Shown here one piece after another: positions 51,102-59,863 of a stretch of 64,000 nt of DNA. The position numbers and the translations under genes were made by a program. Source of the DNA: Deltaproteobacteria bacterium (GTDB lineage Bacteria; Desulfobacterota; Binatia; UBA9968); the NCBI GenBank assembly GCA_016874755.1, contig VGTH01000010.1, positions 1 to 64,000 on the forward strand. The letters run 5' to 3'. How positions within the stretch are numbered: position 1 is the first letter of the stretch; each line of letters begins with the position of its first letter. Below the pieces are notes generated by a model. The model did no database searches and was not told where the DNA came from. It worked only from the letters and a program-made list of their open reading frames with translations.

Positions 51102-52835
51102 ATGAAGACCATGGCGAAGACCGAGACCGCGAACATAGAGGTCGCCCCCCGCTCCTGGTTCCCGCCACTCGATGGTGGCACGGCGATCATGACTGTGCTG
51201 ATCGCCTTCATGGGGTTTTATGTCCTCTACCCCTTGACGCTGATCGTTATCAATAGTTTCAATACGGCAACCATCGCCGAGCCAGAAGTCTACGGCCTCG
51301 ATGCCTGGCGCAAGGCGTTCGCCGAGCCAGGTATTTGGCGCTCGCTCTGGAACAGCGTCAAGATCGGCATTGTTTTGCAGCTGATCGCGCTGCCCTCCGG
51401 TATTTTCATCTCCTGGTTGCTGGCGCGAACCAATATTTACGGCGCCAACTTGTTCGAGTTCGGTTTCTGGATATCGTTTATTCTGCCCAATTTGGCGACG
51501 ACCTTCGGCTGGATGCTGCTGCTCGATCCGAGCACAGGGCTGGTCAATAGCTGGCTGCGGCCGCTGGGAATCAACTTCGACATTTACTCCTTTTCCGGCA
51601 TCATCTGGGCCCACCTGATGGCCAATGGGATTTCCACCAAGGTCATGCTGATGACGCCGGCGTTCCGGCGCATGGACGCGTCGATGGAAGAGGCGAGCCG
51701 GATGTCGGGAGCGAGTCCGTTTACCACGCTGTTGCGCATTACCATCCCCGCCATGACCCCAGTTATTATCGTGGTCTTTCTGCTCAGCGTCATTCGTATC
51801 TTCAGCAGCTTCGAGACTGAGCTCCTGCTCGGCGTGCCCTGGGGCTTTTACGTTTACGCCACCAAGATTGTCGATCTGGCGCGCCAGGAACCGCCGCTGG
51901 TCAATCAAGCGGCGGCGCTGGGCAGCGTGATTCTGATTTTCTTGATCGCCTTCATTCCGATTCAGCGCAGGCTTATCGCGCGCCGCCAGTTCACGACCGT
52001 GACCGGCCAGTTCAAACCCAAGATCATCGAGCTCGGCATCTGGCGTTGGCCGGCGACGATCTTGGTCGGTTTCATCGTCTTCCTGCTCGATGTCGTGCCG
52101 ATCTTGAGCGTCTTTGGCGGCAGCTTCATGACCCGCTTTGGCTTTTTTAATCTGCCGAAAACTTGGACGATCGAATATTGGAAAATGGCGCTGTCTGATC
52201 CGCGCATCCTGCAGGGGTTGCAGAACACTTTGATCATCGCTTTCAGCGCGGCCATTGTCGGCGCGCTTTTCTTCTCGCTGGTTGGCTATATTCTCGTGCG
52301 CACCAAATATCCGGGCCGCGGCATTCTCGATTCGATCTGCTGGCTGCCCTCGGCAATTCCCGGCGTGCTTTCCGGTCTGGGTCTACTGTGGATGTTTCTC
52401 GGCACGCCGTTCTTCCGGCCGTTCTATGGGACGCTGTTTTTGCTCGTCATTGCTTCGGTGTTGGGCGGCATCACGCTGTCGACGCAAATACTCAAGGCTA
52501 ACTTTGTGCAATTGGGCAACGAGCTCGAAGAGGCCTCACGCATGTCAGGCGCCGGATTCTGGCGCACTTATTTCAAAGTCGTCTTCCCATTGATGGCGCA
52601 GACGATGGTGTTAGTCGCAGTGCTGAAGTTCATGTTCGCGGCGCAGCAAACGTCGAGCATTATCTTGCTAGCCACCTCCGAGACGCGCACGCTGTCGCTG
52701 CTGGCGCTGGACCAGGTGGCCGCCGGCTATCGCGAAGTCGCCAGCATTACGGTTATTTTCATCATGCTGCTCACCCTTGGCGTCGCGCTAGTGGCCCGGT
52801 CGTTTGGTCTCAAAGTCGGCATCCGCGCCGATTGA
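51102..52835 (+). CDS. ABC transporter permease, fused two-domain Fe3+/thiamine type
   Basis: A 577-residue inner-membrane protein with two homologous permease halves, as in the FbpB/AfuB/ThiP type. Each half has about six hydrophobic segments and an EAA loop: EEASRMSGASPFTTLLRI near residue 196 and EEASRMSGAGFWRTYFKV near 477, which dock to the ATPase. It is the only permease gene in the window and pairs with the ATPase 27 bases downstream. Receptors of exactly this transporter class (family 1) occur 15 times in the island, so one channel may serve many receptors. The ATG at 51102 has a weak ribosome-binding site; 51111 is an alternative. Confidence 0.9.
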   Translation: MKTMAKTETANIEVAPRSWFPPLDGGTAIMTVLIAFMGFYVLYPLTLIVINSFNTATIAEPEVYGLDAWRKAFAEPGIWRSLWNSVKIGIVLQLIALPSGIFISWLLARTNIYGANLFEFGFWISFILPNLATTFGWMLLLDPSTGLVNSWLRPLGINFDIYSFSGIIWAHLMANGISTKVMLMTPAFRRMDASMEEASRMSGASPFTTLLRITIPAMTPVIIVVFLLSVIRIFSSFETELLLGVPWGFYVYATKIVDLARQEPPLVNQAAALGSVILIFLIAFIPIQRRLIARRQFTTVTGQFKPKIIELGIWRWPATILVGFIVFLLDVVPILSVFGGSFMTRFGFFNLPKTWTIEYWKMALSDPRILQGLQNTLIIAFSAAIVGALFFSLVGYILVRTKYPGRGILDSICWLPSAIPGVLSGLGLLWMFLGTPFFRPFYGTLFLLVIASVLGGITLSTQILKANFVQLGNELEEASRMSGAGFWRTYFKVVFPLMAQTMVLVAVLKFMFAAQQTSSIILLATSETRTLSLLALDQVAAGYREVASITVIFIMLLTLGVALVARSFGLKVGIRAD

Positions 52836-52862
52836 TCAAAGTTCAAGACAGGAAGTTGCATA

Positions 52863-53978
52863 GTGAGTTTTCTACGGATTCAAAACCTCTATAAAACCTT
52901 CGGCCAAGTGGCTGCGGTCAACCGCATCAATCTCGATATTGCCGAGGGGGAATTCTTCACACTTCTGGGTTCCAGCGGTTGCGGCAAGACGACGACGCTG
53001 CGCATGGTCGGCGGTTTGGAAAAGCCGGACAGCGGCGAGATCCATCTCGGCGACCAATGCTTGGCAGCGCCCGGCAAGAACCTGTTTATCAAACCGGAAA
53101 AGCGCAACATGGGTATGGTGTTTCAATCCTATGCGCTTTGGCCGCATATGACCGTTTTCGAGAACGTTGCCTATCCGCTAAAGCTGCGCGGCATCAAAGG
53201 CGCTGACGCGGCGAAGAAAGTCTCTGAAGTTTTGGGTTTGGTGGGACTCTCCGGATTGGAAGAGCGCCCCGCGCCGGCGCTCTCTGGCGGCCAGCAGCAG
53301 CGCGTCGCGTTGGCGCGCGCGTTGGTGTTCTCGCCCAAGGTGCTGTTGCTAGACGAACCGCTGAGCAACCTCGACGCGCAGCTGCGCGAAGAGATGCGCC
53401 GCGAGTTAAAATCGCTGCAGCAGCGGGTCCACATCACCGTCATCTTTGTTACCCACGATCAGATCGAAGCGCTAAGTCTGTCGGACCGCATCGCGATCAT
53501 GAGGTTCGGCGTGCTCGAGCAGGTCGGCGCCCCTGAAGATGTTTACTTCCGGCCGGCGACGCCCTTTGTGCGCGACTTCTTGGGCAAGACATTTTTATTG
53601 CCGGGCAAAGTCAGCGCCCTTTCCGACAAACAGGTCAACGTCGAGGTTCAAGGCGTGGGCGCGGCTTCGCTGGCGGTGCCGCGCGCCAATGTGATCGGCT
53701 CGGCCAACGGTTTTCCCGCCGTCGGCCAGGGCGTCATGGTGGCGATTCGCCCTGAGCAGGTGGATCTCTCGGGGAATCGTCAAGAGGGCCGCGCCAACAT
53801 GGTGGAAGCCGCCCTGCAAGGAGTGCAGTTCCTCGGCGACCGTTACGAATACGCCGTCAAACTCGGCACCGAGTCGCGCGTACTACTCTCGCCGGTTTCT
53901 CAAGGGCTCAGGGCCGGCGATAAAGTGTTGCTCGATCTGAAGCCGGAGGGCATGACCCTCTGGCCACGCGACGCGTAG
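52863..53978 (+). CDS. ABC transporter ATP-binding protein (FbpC/PotA type)
   Basis: A 371-residue ATPase. Walker A GSSGCGKTT (residues 36-44), Q-loop VFQSYALWP, signature LSGGQQQR (about 140), Walker B VLLLDEPLSNLD and switch His in VTHDQ (about 197) are all intact. The C-terminal 130 residues match a TOBE-like regulatory/sugar-binding extension with IRPEQVDLSG. GTG start with AGGAAG upstream. It energises the fused permease just before it, and two family-1 SBP genes follow, making 51102-56397 a complete importer set. Confidence 0.92.
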   Translation: MSFLRIQNLYKTFGQVAAVNRINLDIAEGEFFTLLGSSGCGKTTTLRMVGGLEKPDSGEIHLGDQCLAAPGKNLFIKPEKRNMGMVFQSYALWPHMTVFENVAYPLKLRGIKGADAAKKVSEVLGLVGLSGLEERPAPALSGGQQQRVALARALVFSPKVLLLDEPLSNLDAQLREEMRRELKSLQQRVHITVIFVTHDQIEALSLSDRIAIMRFGVLEQVGAPEDVYFRPATPFVRDFLGKTFLLPGKVSALSDKQVNVEVQGVGAASLAVPRANVIGSANGFPAVGQGVMVAIRPEQVDLSGNRQEGRANMVEAALQGVQFLGDRYEYAVKLGTESRVLLSPVSQGLRAGDKVLLDLKPEGMTLWPRDA

Positions 53979-54045
53979 CGTCGCGCCATTCAAGGGTTAC
54001 CGTTCAAAGAGTGCAACGCTCTAAAACTTCCATCGAGCGGCTTTA

Positions 54046-55188
54046 ATGTTACCGTTTTGTCGCCCAATCCTTCGCCGTGCGTTGAGCACCTTAGCGGCTG
54101 CGTTCCTATTGTTTCTGGTGACCCCCTGGGCCGAGGCGGCAGAAGCGAAAAGCGACGCCGAATGGGCACGCACGCTCGAAGCCGCCAAAAAGGAGGGCAA
54201 AGTCAGCGTCTTCCTCTATCAGCGGGAAAACATCGAAGCAGCGGTCAAAGCCTTCGAAAGGAAGTATCCCGAGATCCAAGTTGTTACGGCGGCGACCCCG
54301 GCTGCAGAAACCGGGCCGCGCTTGATGGCGGAACGGCGTGCCGGAAAGTTTCTCTGGGACATTTGCATTTGCGGCCCGACCACACCGTTTGCGGTGTTGT
54401 ATCCAGCCAAAGCCCTCGATCCGATCAAACCGGGCTTGCTGTTGCCCGAAGTGCTCGACCTATCAAAGTGGTGGGAAGGCAGACACCACTACATGGACCC
54501 GGAGGGCAATTACATTTTCGTCTTCCTGGGCAGCGTCGATATGCCCAATCTTTTTTACAACAAAAATCTTGTTGACCCGAAAGAATTCAAATCCTACTGG
54601 GACATGCTCAACCCCAAATGGCGCGGCAAAATCGTCTCACTCGATCCGCGCCAGCCGGGGCGGCAGCGCGTCGGCGGGCGGTTTATCTACAATATTCCCG
54701 AGCTGGGTGAGAAATTTTTGACTCGGCTATTCACCGAAATGGACGTTGCTTTGAGCCGCGACGACCGCCAGGCGCTCGACTGGCTGGCAGTCGGGAAGTA
54801 CGCGCTCTGTCTCATGTGTGGCAATATCGAAGCGGCCACAGCGCAGGGTTTGCCGGTGGGCGAGTTCGACGTCTATCGCTGGAAGGAAACCCCGGGGATC
54901 TATTCCGGCAGCAACGGCACTGTAGCGCTGATGAACCAAGCGCCCCATCCGGCTGCGGCAAAAGTGTTTCTCAACTGGCTGTTGTCGCGCGAAGGGCAGC
55001 TGTCGTTTCAGAAAATCATGAACTCGCCGGATTTGCTGGTGGAATCGATGCGCACGGACATCGCGAAAGATATGATACCGGCGCATCAGCGTCGCGTCGC
55101 GGGAACCAAGTATATCATTATGGATACTGCCGAGCGCAGCAACCAGGAGCCGGTGAATAAGCTGCTGAAAGAGATTATTAAGAAATAG
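54046..55188 (+). CDS. Family-1 ABC substrate-binding protein with CxxC
   Basis: A 380-residue SBP beside the only permease/ATPase pair, so the most likely primary receptor. The signal MLPFCRPILRRALSTLAAAF ends AEAAE. The CxxC is CLMC (YALCLMCGNI) at about residues 257-260. The early receptor segment SVFLYQRENIEAAVKAFERKY differs from other copies. The tail is RTDIAKDM. The ribosome-binding site is weak (GAGCGG). It is followed by a strong terminator at 55252. Confidence 0.87.
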   Translation: MLPFCRPILRRALSTLAAAFLLFLVTPWAEAAEAKSDAEWARTLEAAKKEGKVSVFLYQRENIEAAVKAFERKYPEIQVVTAATPAAETGPRLMAERRAGKFLWDICICGPTTPFAVLYPAKALDPIKPGLLLPEVLDLSKWWEGRHHYMDPEGNYIFVFLGSVDMPNLFYNKNLVDPKEFKSYWDMLNPKWRGKIVSLDPRQPGRQRVGGRFIYNIPELGEKFLTRLFTEMDVALSRDDRQALDWLAVGKYALCLMCGNIEAATAQGLPVGEFDVYRWKETPGIYSGSNGTVALMNQAPHPAAAKVFLNWLLSREGQLSFQKIMNSPDLLVESMRTDIAKDMIPAHQRRVAGTKYIIMDTAERSNQEPVNKLLKEIIKK

Positions 55189-55251
55189 ACTCGGACCAGA
55201 AGATTTAACCGCAAAAAAGCGCAAACGGCGCAAATGAAATTGGAATTGCAG

Positions 55252-55278
55252 GGGCGGGTTTGCCATCCGCCCTTTTTT
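55252..55278 (+). terminator. Rho-independent terminator
   Basis: GGGCGG (55252-55257), a nine-base loop, CCGCCC (55267-55272) and six T. It ends the transporter operon, and since it lies inside a longer possible reading frame of the next SBP it favours a start at or after 55282. Confidence 0.7.
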
Positions 55279-55281
55279 AGC

Positions 55282-56397
55282 GTGAAGCAGAACATGCTGG
55301 TTTTCCTATTTGCCTTCATACTATCCCTTCTAGGCTTGAAGCCGATGCTCGGCGCCGCCGAGCCCTGGCAAGCCGAGTGGGATCGCGCACTCAAAGCCGC
55401 CGAGCAGGAAGGCGAGCTGACCTATTACACTCTCGGCGAAGTCGGTTTTGTCTCGGAGTTTGAAAAGAAATTTCCGCGCATTAGAGTCCGCGTCGTCCAG
55501 GGCAAGGGCAATGAGCTGCTGGCGCGCATGATGGCCGAGCGGCGCGCCGGTAAGTTTCTCGCCGACGTGGCGCGCATCGGAAATACTTCTCCTTACGCGC
55601 TCTACCAGGCCAAAGCTCTGCAGCCGATATCCACCGCGTTTATTCTTCCCGAAGTGAAAGACGAATCAAAATGGTGGTCGGGCAAGCATCAGTATATCGA
55701 CAGCGAGGGCAAATATATTTTCGTGCCGGTGGGCAGTGTGTCGGTGAACATGGTGGCTTATAACACCGAGACTGTGGTGCCGGCGGAGTTGCATTCGTTC
55801 TGGGACCTTTTGCAGGAGAAGTGGCGCGCCAAGATCGTTGTCATCGATCCGCGCGCGACAGGCTATGGCCGCAGCGGTGCGCGCGCGGCTTATTCCCATG
55901 CTCAGCTCGGCGCGGACTTTCTCCGCCGCTTGTTTACTGAGCAGGTGGTGATGGTTTCACGTGATTATCGTCAGGCCATCGATTGGTTGGCGCAAAAAAG
56001 GTTTGCCATCATGCTATTTGGCAACGGCGATGATGTGCTGCAAGCGAGAGCGCAGGGGTTGCCGGTAAACGTCGTCGACACTGGCGTATGGAAGGAGGGC
56101 GGCATGTTGGAGCCGGGGGCTTTTACACTGGCCTGGGCCGACAAATCGCCGCACCCCAACGCCGCAAAAGTTTTTATCAATTGGCTCCTATCGCGCGAAG
56201 GTCAAATCGCCGTGCAGAAAGACGGCAGCGTCAACGATTCGCTGCGCATCGACATCCCCAAGACCGACGTGCGGCCCATGGCGCGGCGCAAAGATGGCGC
56301 GAAGTATATGGTCACTTGGAAAGAAGAGTGGATTGACGCCGAGCCAATGCAGCGTGTGGTCAATCAGGCGCTGGCGCGCAGCACACGAAAAAATTGA
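55282..56397 (+). CDS. Family-1 ABC substrate-binding protein
   Basis: About 371 residues. GTG 55282 gives MKQNMLVFLFAFILSLLG with a Lys in the n-region and cleavage near GAAEPW; ATG 55234 would translate a terminator and ATG 55294 lacks the Lys. The CxxC position reads AIMLFGNGDD. The sub-branch with 47172 is supported by GEVGFVSEFEKKFPRI and GNTSPYALYQ. The tail is RIDIPKTD. Behind the terminator it should have its own transcript, probably shared with the Rieske gene 132 bases downstream. Confidence 0.83.
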   Translation: MKQNMLVFLFAFILSLLGLKPMLGAAEPWQAEWDRALKAAEQEGELTYYTLGEVGFVSEFEKKFPRIRVRVVQGKGNELLARMMAERRAGKFLADVARIGNTSPYALYQAKALQPISTAFILPEVKDESKWWSGKHQYIDSEGKYIFVPVGSVSVNMVAYNTETVVPAELHSFWDLLQEKWRAKIVVIDPRATGYGRSGARAAYSHAQLGADFLRRLFTEQVVMVSRDYRQAIDWLAQKRFAIMLFGNGDDVLQARAQGLPVNVVDTGVWKEGGMLEPGAFTLAWADKSPHPNAAKVFINWLLSREGQIAVQKDGSVNDSLRIDIPKTDVRPMARRKDGAKYMVTWKEEWIDAEPMQRVVNQALARSTRKN

Positions 56398-56529
56398 AAA
56401 TTAAAAATTAAAATTGAAACTTCGGATGGCTATCTTCGATGCTCCAGCGTCGATGCGCGGTCCTTAACGCCAACGCTTGTCTCCATTCAACTGCTTGTTG
56501 TAAGAGAAGATTTGAAGCCGGAGAGAATC

Positions 56530-57756
56530 ATGATCAGCAAGGAAGAAAACCAACGACTGACGCAGATCAAAGCCGGCACGCCGGTGGGCGACCTGCTGCG
56601 CCGCTATTGGTACCCGATTGCGGCGGTTTCCGAGTTGGCGCGCCATCCGACCAAGTTCGTTAAATTGCTCGGTGAAGAGTTGGTGTTGTTCAAGGAGCCC
56701 AACGGTAAACTCGGCTTGATCGATGCGTATTGCGCGCACCGGCGCGCAAACCTGGTTTACGGCATGCCCGAAGAAGGCGGCGTACGCTGTTCCTATCATG
56801 GTTGGAAATTCAATGGCGCGGGGCAGTGCGTCGAGCAGCCGTTAGAAGAAACGCTGAACAAATGTTTCAAAGAAAAAATTCAGCTTACCCATTACATCGC
56901 CGAAGAATTGGGCGGCTTGATCTTTGGTTATATTGGGCCGCAGCCGGCGCCGCTGGTGCCGCATTGGGACTTGCTCGTCGAAGAAAATTCCTGGCGCGAG
57001 GTGGGTTACACCTTGACCCGCTGCAACTGGCTGCAGGCGGCGGAAAACATTCTCGATCCGGTGCACGTCGAATGGCTGCACGGCGTGTTTCGCAACTATT
57101 CCGCCGAGCGCACCGGCCGCACGGATCGGATTCGCAAACGGGTTAAACATCTCAAAGTCGGTTTCGACCTGGGCGAGTTCGGCATTATCAAGCGACGCAT
57201 CTTAGAAGGCGAAGATGAAGAGTCCGATGATTGGAAAAAGGGCCACTGGCTGATTTTCCCGTGCACGCAAAAGGGCCCGGACATGCTGCGCTTCCGCGTG
57301 CCGGTGGACGAAACCCACACGGCGCAGTGGTATTACTCGATTCATCCTCTAGAGAAAGGCGAGACGCAGACCGCCGACGAGATGCCGCTCTATCACATGC
57401 CATCGCCAGAGCTCGATTGGCACGGCCAGCCGCAGTTTCAATACCTCGACAACGATGTCGACCCGCAGGACAATGCGATCTTCATTTCGCAGGGCCCGGT
57501 GTACGACCGCACTAAGGAAATGCTTGGCGAGTCCGACCATGGCCTGGTGTTGTATAGGCATTTGATCGACAATCAAATTAAACTGATCGCTGCCGGCAAA
57601 GATCCGATCAACACGTTTCGCGATCCGGCGAAAAACCAGCGCATCGAGCTGGAGACCGAAAGCCGCGACAAATTTCTCACCGGCAGGCTGGGCGCGCGCG
57701 CACGCTACTCGCAGCGGTTTAAGCCGCTGGCGGATCCGGCAAAACCGCTACCTTGA
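56530..57756 (+). CDS. Rieske non-heme iron oxygenase alpha subunit
   Basis: A 408-residue oxygenase component: Rieske ligands CAHRRAN and CSYHGWKFN, iron site ENILDPVHVEWLH. It starts MISKEENQRLTQIKAGTPVGDLLRRYW behind GGAGA at 56530; the TTG at 56512 is less likely. It is closest to the copy at 48465 by the iron-site helix. It is the last catabolic gene before the surface-polymer genes begin. Confidence 0.9.
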   Translation: MISKEENQRLTQIKAGTPVGDLLRRYWYPIAAVSELARHPTKFVKLLGEELVLFKEPNGKLGLIDAYCAHRRANLVYGMPEEGGVRCSYHGWKFNGAGQCVEQPLEETLNKCFKEKIQLTHYIAEELGGLIFGYIGPQPAPLVPHWDLLVEENSWREVGYTLTRCNWLQAAENILDPVHVEWLHGVFRNYSAERTGRTDRIRKRVKHLKVGFDLGEFGIIKRRILEGEDEESDDWKKGHWLIFPCTQKGPDMLRFRVPVDETHTAQWYYSIHPLEKGETQTADEMPLYHMPSPELDWHGQPQFQYLDNDVDPQDNAIFISQGPVYDRTKEMLGESDHGLVLYRHLIDNQIKLIAAGKDPINTFRDPAKNQRIELETESRDKFLTGRLGARARYSQRFKPLADPAKPLP

Positions 57757-57940
57757 GCCGTGGTGGCTTTGACCTGGCTTTTAGCTCCGGGCGGGCCGGC
57801 ATGGAACGAGCCAAAAAGTCGCTAAAATTTAGGGCGATTGTGTTATTGTTTGGCTTTGATGGCGGTTAAGGGAGCGGTGTGACAGGCCGCGTGGCCCGCC
57901 CCGTTGCCATCGACCCTTTGAGCTTCTAGATTAAGCAGCG

Positions 57941-59329
57941 ATGTTGTTCAACAGCACGGTTTTTCTGTTCCTGTTCCTACCGGTCACCTACCTCGTCTTC
58001 TGGGCCCTGCCGAACAAGAACCAGCGCTACCTCTGGTTGACCGTCACCAGCTATGTTTTCTACGGCTACTGGAACTGGTGGTACTGCTATCTGATGGCGT
58101 TCGCTACGGTGGTGAGCTACCTGACCGGTCTAGGTTTTCTCCGCTGGCAAAACAGTCCGCGCGCACGCCGGTTATTACTGATAGTGCCGATCGCGATTGA
58201 ACTAGGACTGCTGGGCTATTTCAAATACACGGATTTCAGCATCCAGATGCTCAACGGCCTGTTGAGTTGGCAGGGGCTGGCGACGCTCCCCTTGCCACAG
58301 ATTCTGCTGCCCATTGGCATTTCGTTTTACATTTTTCACACGATTACCTACATCGTCGATTGCTACCTTGAAGTGATCAAGCCGACGCGGAATTTTTTGG
58401 AATTTTCCTGCTACGTCTCGCTGTTTTCTCAGCTTGTGGCGGGGCCGATCGTGCGCTTTCGCGAACTGGAAAAAGACCTTGAGCGCATCGATCTGACGAG
58501 CCGGCGCGACTTTCTCGATCGCGGCTGGTCGTTCTTCACGATTGGGTTGATTCAGAAAGTGGTCATTGCCGATTCCATTGCCGCGGTCATCGATCCGGCC
58601 TTTCAGAACGTCTGGTCGCTGTCCACCGCGTCGGCGTGGTTGTGTATGCTCGGCTACACCTACCAGATCTATTTCGACTTTGCCGGCTACAGCAATATGG
58701 CAGTGGGTTTGGGCCTATTGTTCGGCCTGCATATTCCGCAGAATTTCAACTCACCTTATCGCGCGGTCAATCCCGCGGACTTTTGGCGGCGCTGGCACAT
58801 GACGCTGTCGCGCTGTTTTCGCGACTATGTGTACTTGCCGATGATTGGACGGCGGCCAGCCGAGCGCCGTATCTATCTTGTAACGCTGGTGACGATGACC
58901 CTCTGCGGTTTGTGGCACGGGGCGAATTACACCTTCGTGCTCTGGGGCGCCTATCACGGTTTACTGCTGGTGATCTATACCCGATACGCCGCGTTCTGGG
59001 ATGGCTGGGCGCCATGGCTGCAGCGCGCCGTCACGTTCTTCCTTGTGCTCTTCGGCCTAGTGCTGTTTCGCGCGCCGGACTACGCGACGGCAAAGGCGAT
59101 CTTCGCCCGGCTTTTGCTGCCGTATGACGGCGCGCCTTTGATCGGTGCGGGAGTTTTGGTGGTCTTTTTAATCTTGGCCGGAGCGATCGCTCATTTCGGC
59201 CCCAATACATTTGAGATGCCGCATCAATGGCGGCCATTGGCGACAGCGAGTCTGTGCTTGTTGTTTGTGCTATCGCTGTTCCTGATTTATGGGGCAAAAA
59301 GCTCGCCTTTTCTCTACTTCCAATTTTGA
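57941..59329 (+). CDS. MBOAT-family O-acyltransferase (AlgI-like)
   Basis: A 462-residue polytopic membrane protein. It begins MLFNSTVFLFLFLPVTYLVFWAL, as in AlgI/DltB-type MBOAT proteins, and contains the catalytic-His region LCGLWHGANYTFVLWGAYHG near residues 320-340. Such proteins transfer acyl groups across the membrane to alginate, cellulose, teichoic acid or other surface polymers. An acyl carrier protein and an FkbH-like gene follow directly and may supply the acyl donor. The 184-base gap upstream holds no gene and no clear promoter. Confidence 0.88.
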   Translation: MLFNSTVFLFLFLPVTYLVFWALPNKNQRYLWLTVTSYVFYGYWNWWYCYLMAFATVVSYLTGLGFLRWQNSPRARRLLLIVPIAIELGLLGYFKYTDFSIQMLNGLLSWQGLATLPLPQILLPIGISFYIFHTITYIVDCYLEVIKPTRNFLEFSCYVSLFSQLVAGPIVRFRELEKDLERIDLTSRRDFLDRGWSFFTIGLIQKVVIADSIAAVIDPAFQNVWSLSTASAWLCMLGYTYQIYFDFAGYSNMAVGLGLLFGLHIPQNFNSPYRAVNPADFWRRWHMTLSRCFRDYVYLPMIGRRPAERRIYLVTLVTMTLCGLWHGANYTFVLWGAYHGLLLVIYTRYAAFWDGWAPWLQRAVTFFLVLFGLVLFRAPDYATAKAIFARLLLPYDGAPLIGAGVLVVFLILAGAIAHFGPNTFEMPHQWRPLATASLCLLFVLSLFLIYGAKSSPFLYFQF

Positions 59330-59345
59330 TATAGGTGAAAAGGCC

Positions 59346-59576
59346 ATGGATAAGCTGCTGCAAACCTTCGCCACCGTGTTGAAAGTCGGAGCTGCGTCGC
59401 TCAACGATGACAGCTCTCCCGAGAACACGCCGAGCTGGGACAGCATGAATGCCGTGCGCCTGGTGACCGCCATCGAGGAAACCTTCGGCATTGAGCTGAC
59501 GACCACCGAGATATTGCGCATGCGTACGATTGGCATGGCGCGCGATGTGCTGCGCCGAAAAGGCATACAAGTTTAG
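59346..59576 (+). CDS. Acyl carrier protein (phosphopantetheine-binding)
   Basis: A 76-residue four-helix carrier protein with the attachment Ser in SWDSMNAVRLV (about residue 38) and the following ETFGIELTTTEILRM helix region. ATG 59346 follows GGTGAAAAGG and gives the usual carrier-protein length. It lies between the MBOAT and FkbH-like genes, so it probably carries the acyl or glyceryl unit handled by both. Confidence 0.85.
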   Translation: MDKLLQTFATVLKVGAASLNDDSSPENTPSWDSMNAVRLVTAIEETFGIELTTTEILRMRTIGMARDVLRRKGIQV

Positions 59577-59674
59577 GCTTCATGGCGAACTCCAATGGCT
59601 GAGCTGTCGGCAAATATCATCGAAGCTGCCAAAGCGGCGGCAACGCCGCTTGAGGCGCGCATGTGCTGGGGCGA

Positions 59675-59824
59675 ATGGGAACCAAACTTGCAAGCCAAAC
59701 CACTAAGCCGGTAAAGATTGCACTCTGCGCTACTTTCACGACCGAGCCGATAGACCCCTATATCGGTGTCGAACTGTTGCGCCATGGCATCGCCGCGGCG
59801 CTGCGCCATTCGCCCTACAACTAG
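59675..59824 (+). pseudogene. N-terminal fragment of the FkbH-like gene ended by a TAG codon
   Basis: From ATG 59675 the frame reads MGTKLASQTTKPVKIALCAT, continues FTTEPIDPYIGVELLRHGI and reaches SPYN before TAG at 59822. FkbH-like proteins have 'PYNQ' here, so the TAG most simply replaces a CAG (Gln) codon. The next in-frame codons, IYPELLSPASTL, continue the family sequence, and the frame rejoins the 59864 reading frame. Confidence 0.6.
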
Positions 59825-59863
59825 ATTTATCCCGAACTGCTTTCTCCTGCGTCGACTCTGCGC

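Noticed and set aside
16893-56397. Tyrosine pair 'FYYH' as proof of ferric-iron binding by the family-1 SBPs
   Set aside because: Only some copies have YY, the position is variable (FYHH, FLFNH, FQAT) and the catabolic setting argues for organic ligands. Iron specificity cannot be claimed.
59822-59824. TAG as a pyrrolysine or other recoded codon
   Set aside because: The site aligns with an ordinary Gln in the family, there is no recoding machinery in the window, and CAG to TAG is a single substitution.
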